Assembly (NCBI RefSeq): GCF_014205335.1
Contig: NZ_JACHNH010000001.1
Coordinates: 5,512,501 to 5,576,500, forward strand
From: Amorphoplanes digitatis
Lineage (GTDB): Bacteria > Actinomycetota > Actinomycetes > Mycobacteriales > Micromonosporaceae
Length of the DNA: 64,000 nucleotides
Direction of reading: 5' to 3'
The notes under the pieces are model-generated. The model was given only the letters and a program-made list of their open reading frames with translations, did not search any database and had not been told where the DNA came from. A program made the position numbers and the translations under genes. Of the stretch, positions 62,632 to 64,000 are shown one piece after another (the stretch's first letter is position 1; the number at the start of each line of letters is the position of its first letter).

Positions 62632-63646
62632 CCGGCAGGCCCTTCACGTAGATGGCCTTCTCGACGCTCGCCAGGTCCGGCACGGAGTCGATCTTCTGCT
62701 GCGCCTTCAGGAACTCGGCGGCGTTGAGCAGATTCTGGGCGAGCTTGCCGACCTTCGCCTCGGTGCCGAGCCACTCGTCCGACGACAGGTCGCCCGGCTT
62801 GAGGAAGACGCCCTGCGCGAGCTGCGCCTTCGCGTCGTCGGCGCTGATGTTGAGCTCCGCGCCGACCGCCGCGGAGGCGGCCGCCGGGTCGCTCGCGATC
62901 AGGTCAAGGGCCTGCGCCTCGGCCTTGCGCCACGCGTCGACGGCGTCGGGGTGCGCGGTGGCGAACGCGGTGGAGACCACGCCGAGGTCCAGCGTCGGCT
63001 TGCCCGCCGTGGCCAGTTCGCGGCTGGTGATCAGGACCTTGCCGGTCTTCTTGAGCTCGTCAAGCGACGGCAGCCACGAGTAGGCGGCGTCGACGTCGCC
63101 GCGGGTCCAGGCCGCCTGGATGTCCTGCGGCTCCAGGTCGACGATGGTCAGCTCGGACTCCTTGATGCCGGCCCGGTCGAGCGCGGCGAGCAGGCTGTAG
63201 TGCGCCGTCGAGGCGAACGGCGTGGCGACCTTCTTCCCGCGCAGCGCCTCGATCGAGGTGACCCCGCTGCCGTTGCGGGCGACCAGCGCCTCGTTGTCCC
63301 CGGCGACGTCGAGCACGAACGCCACCTGGTACGGAATGTTCAGCGGGGCGGAAAGGCCCCGGGCGACCGGGCTGGAGCCGATCGCGGCGATGTCGATGCT
63401 CTTGGCGACGAACGCGGTGTTGATGCTGGCGCCGGAGTCGAACTTGGTCCAGGTGATCTTGTAGCCGGGCAGGGCCTTCTCGAGCAGCCCCTGGTTCTTG
63501 ACGATGAGGTCGCCGCTCGGGAACGCCTGGTACGCGAGCCGGATGGTCTTCTGCTGGGGATCGGCATTGCCACTGGCGGCGCCGTCGCCGCAGGCGGCGG
63601 TCGCGGCGACGAGCAGGGCGGCGGCGAGGAGGCGGGTGATCTTCAT
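62618..63646 (-). CDS. Substrate-binding lipoprotein, sulfonate/taurine type
   Basis: A 342-residue SsuA/TauA-like binding protein. Lipobox: hydrophobic signal ending ATAACGDG, with the acylated Cys at residue 19. Domain motifs: IRLAYQAFPSGDLIVKNQGLLEK, FDSGASINTAFVAKSIDIAAIGSSPVARGLSA, LRGKKVATPFASTAHYSLLAAL and DVDAAYSWLPSL. These are the NMT1/THI5-like periplasmic domains for organosulfur compounds. It lies 15 bp after the permease gene. A GGAACCCCCC spacer precedes the ATG. Confidence 0.92.
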   Translation of the reverse strand: MKITRLLAAALLVAATAACGDGAASGNADPQQKTIRLAYQAFPSGDLIVKNQGLLEKALPGYKITWTKFDSGASINTAFVAKSIDIAAIGSSPVARGLSAPLNIPYQVAFVLDVAGDNEALVARNGSGVTSIEALRGKKVATPFASTAHYSLLAALDRAGIKESELTIVDLEPQDIQAAWTRGDVDAAYSWLPSLDELKKTGKVLITSRELATAGKPTLDLGVVSTAFATAHPDAVDAWRKAEAQALDLIASDPAAASAAVGAELNISADDAKAQLAQGVFLKPGDLSSDEWLGTEAKVGKLAQNLLNAAEFLKAQQKIDSVPDLASVEKAIYVKGLPGVLS

Positions 63647-63661
63647 GGGGGGTTCCTTTAT

Positions 63662-64000
63662 CTAGGCGCGGCCCCGCCACGGGATCAGCCGGTTCTCGGC
63701 GGTCCGCAGCAGGGCGTCGATGAGCAGGCCGGAGAGGCCGATGGCGAAGAGGCCGAGCACGACGACGTCGGTCTGTGAGTAGCGCTGTGCGTCGCGGACC
63801 ATGCCGCCGATGCCGGGTACGCCGTTGATGGTCTCGGCCGCGACCACCGAGGAGTACGCGATGCCGACCGCGAGCCGGACGCCGGTGAAGATCTCCGGCT
63901 GCGCGCTGGGCAGCACCACGTCCCGCACGACCTGCCACCGCCCGGCGCCGAGCGCGCGGGCGGCCTCGACCAGCCCGGTCGGCGCGGAGTAGACCGCCGA
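63662..64000 (-). CDS. ABC transporter permease, sulfonate/taurine type (partial)
   Basis: The C-terminal 112 residues of a SsuC/TauC-like inner-membrane permease; the start is beyond the right edge. The coupling motif EAARALGAGRWQVVRDVVLPSAQPEIFTGVRLAVG is seen (EAA loop), followed by two membrane helices and the end RLIPWRGRA. It is the first gene of the transporter operon within the window. Confidence 0.9.
   Translation of the reverse strand, partial: SAVYSAPTGLVEAARALGAGRWQVVRDVVLPSAQPEIFTGVRLAVGIAYSSVVAAETINGVPGIGGMVRDAQRYSQTDVVVLGLFAIGLSGLLIDALLRTAENRLIPWRGRA

Overview
The window is high-GC actinobacterial DNA with strongly GC3-biased genes, many GTG/TTG starts and 4-bp stop/start overlaps. 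A GerW-type sporulation protein, a MelC1/MelC2 tyrosinase pair, SigE-type sigma factors, NarL/LuxR two-component pairs and a mycosin/WXG locus point to a sporulating filamentous actinomycete. Micromonosporaceae (Actinoplanes-like) is my best guess from gene content alone; no rRNA is present to confirm it.

Layout. 1-3.9 kb: the edge of an ABC exporter, then a SipW signal peptidase with a TasA-like cargo and a beta-propeller cargo, and a small acidic duplicated-motif peptide. 4-6.6 kb: GAP-family membrane protein and a two-component pair. 7-10 kb: a small type VII-associated locus whose mycosin lacks its catalytic residues. 10-20.5 kb: STAS/ATPase regulator, sulfotransferase, DUF885 hydrolase, macro domain, MerR-methyltransferase fusion, a decayed GNAT, an old yellow enzyme, tyrosinase with its chaperone, a membrane protein and a PPK2 kinase of aberrant codon usage. 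20.5-23.8 kb: TPR-CHAT protease translationally coupled to an unknown beta-rich protein. 24-28.5 kb: MFS exporter, MerR/old-yellow-enzyme divergent pair, SigE-type sigma factor with its membrane partner.

29-30.8 kb holds a dense array of 18 tRNA genes (15 amino acids). Seventeen of them lie inside a pair of 21-bp near-perfect inverted repeats. Several are non-canonical, including class I tRNAs with leucine anticodons and two with C33.

30.8-39.2 kb: FMN reductase, XRE regulator, aldo/keto reductase, TmrB-like ATPase, and an ABC exporter (one permease carries a large extracytoplasmic domain) divergent from a two-component pair. 39.2-44.1 kb: SAH riboswitch with metH, a CDGSH-CDGSH-globin fusion, and dodecin. 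44.1-49.9 kb: two large hybrid kinases and a ComB-like phosphatase. 49.9-54.2 kb: gene-poor DNA with 45-bp and 42-bp minisatellites around an Acg-type nitroreductase and GerW. 54.4-60 kb: a secreted ricin-type lectin coupled to a NucA/NucB-type nuclease, a tripeptidyl-aminopeptidase-like hydrolase and a 2H phosphoesterase. 60.4-64 kb: a PPOX flavin/F420 protein, a DNA alkylation repair protein and a sulfonate-type ABC importer cut by the right edge.
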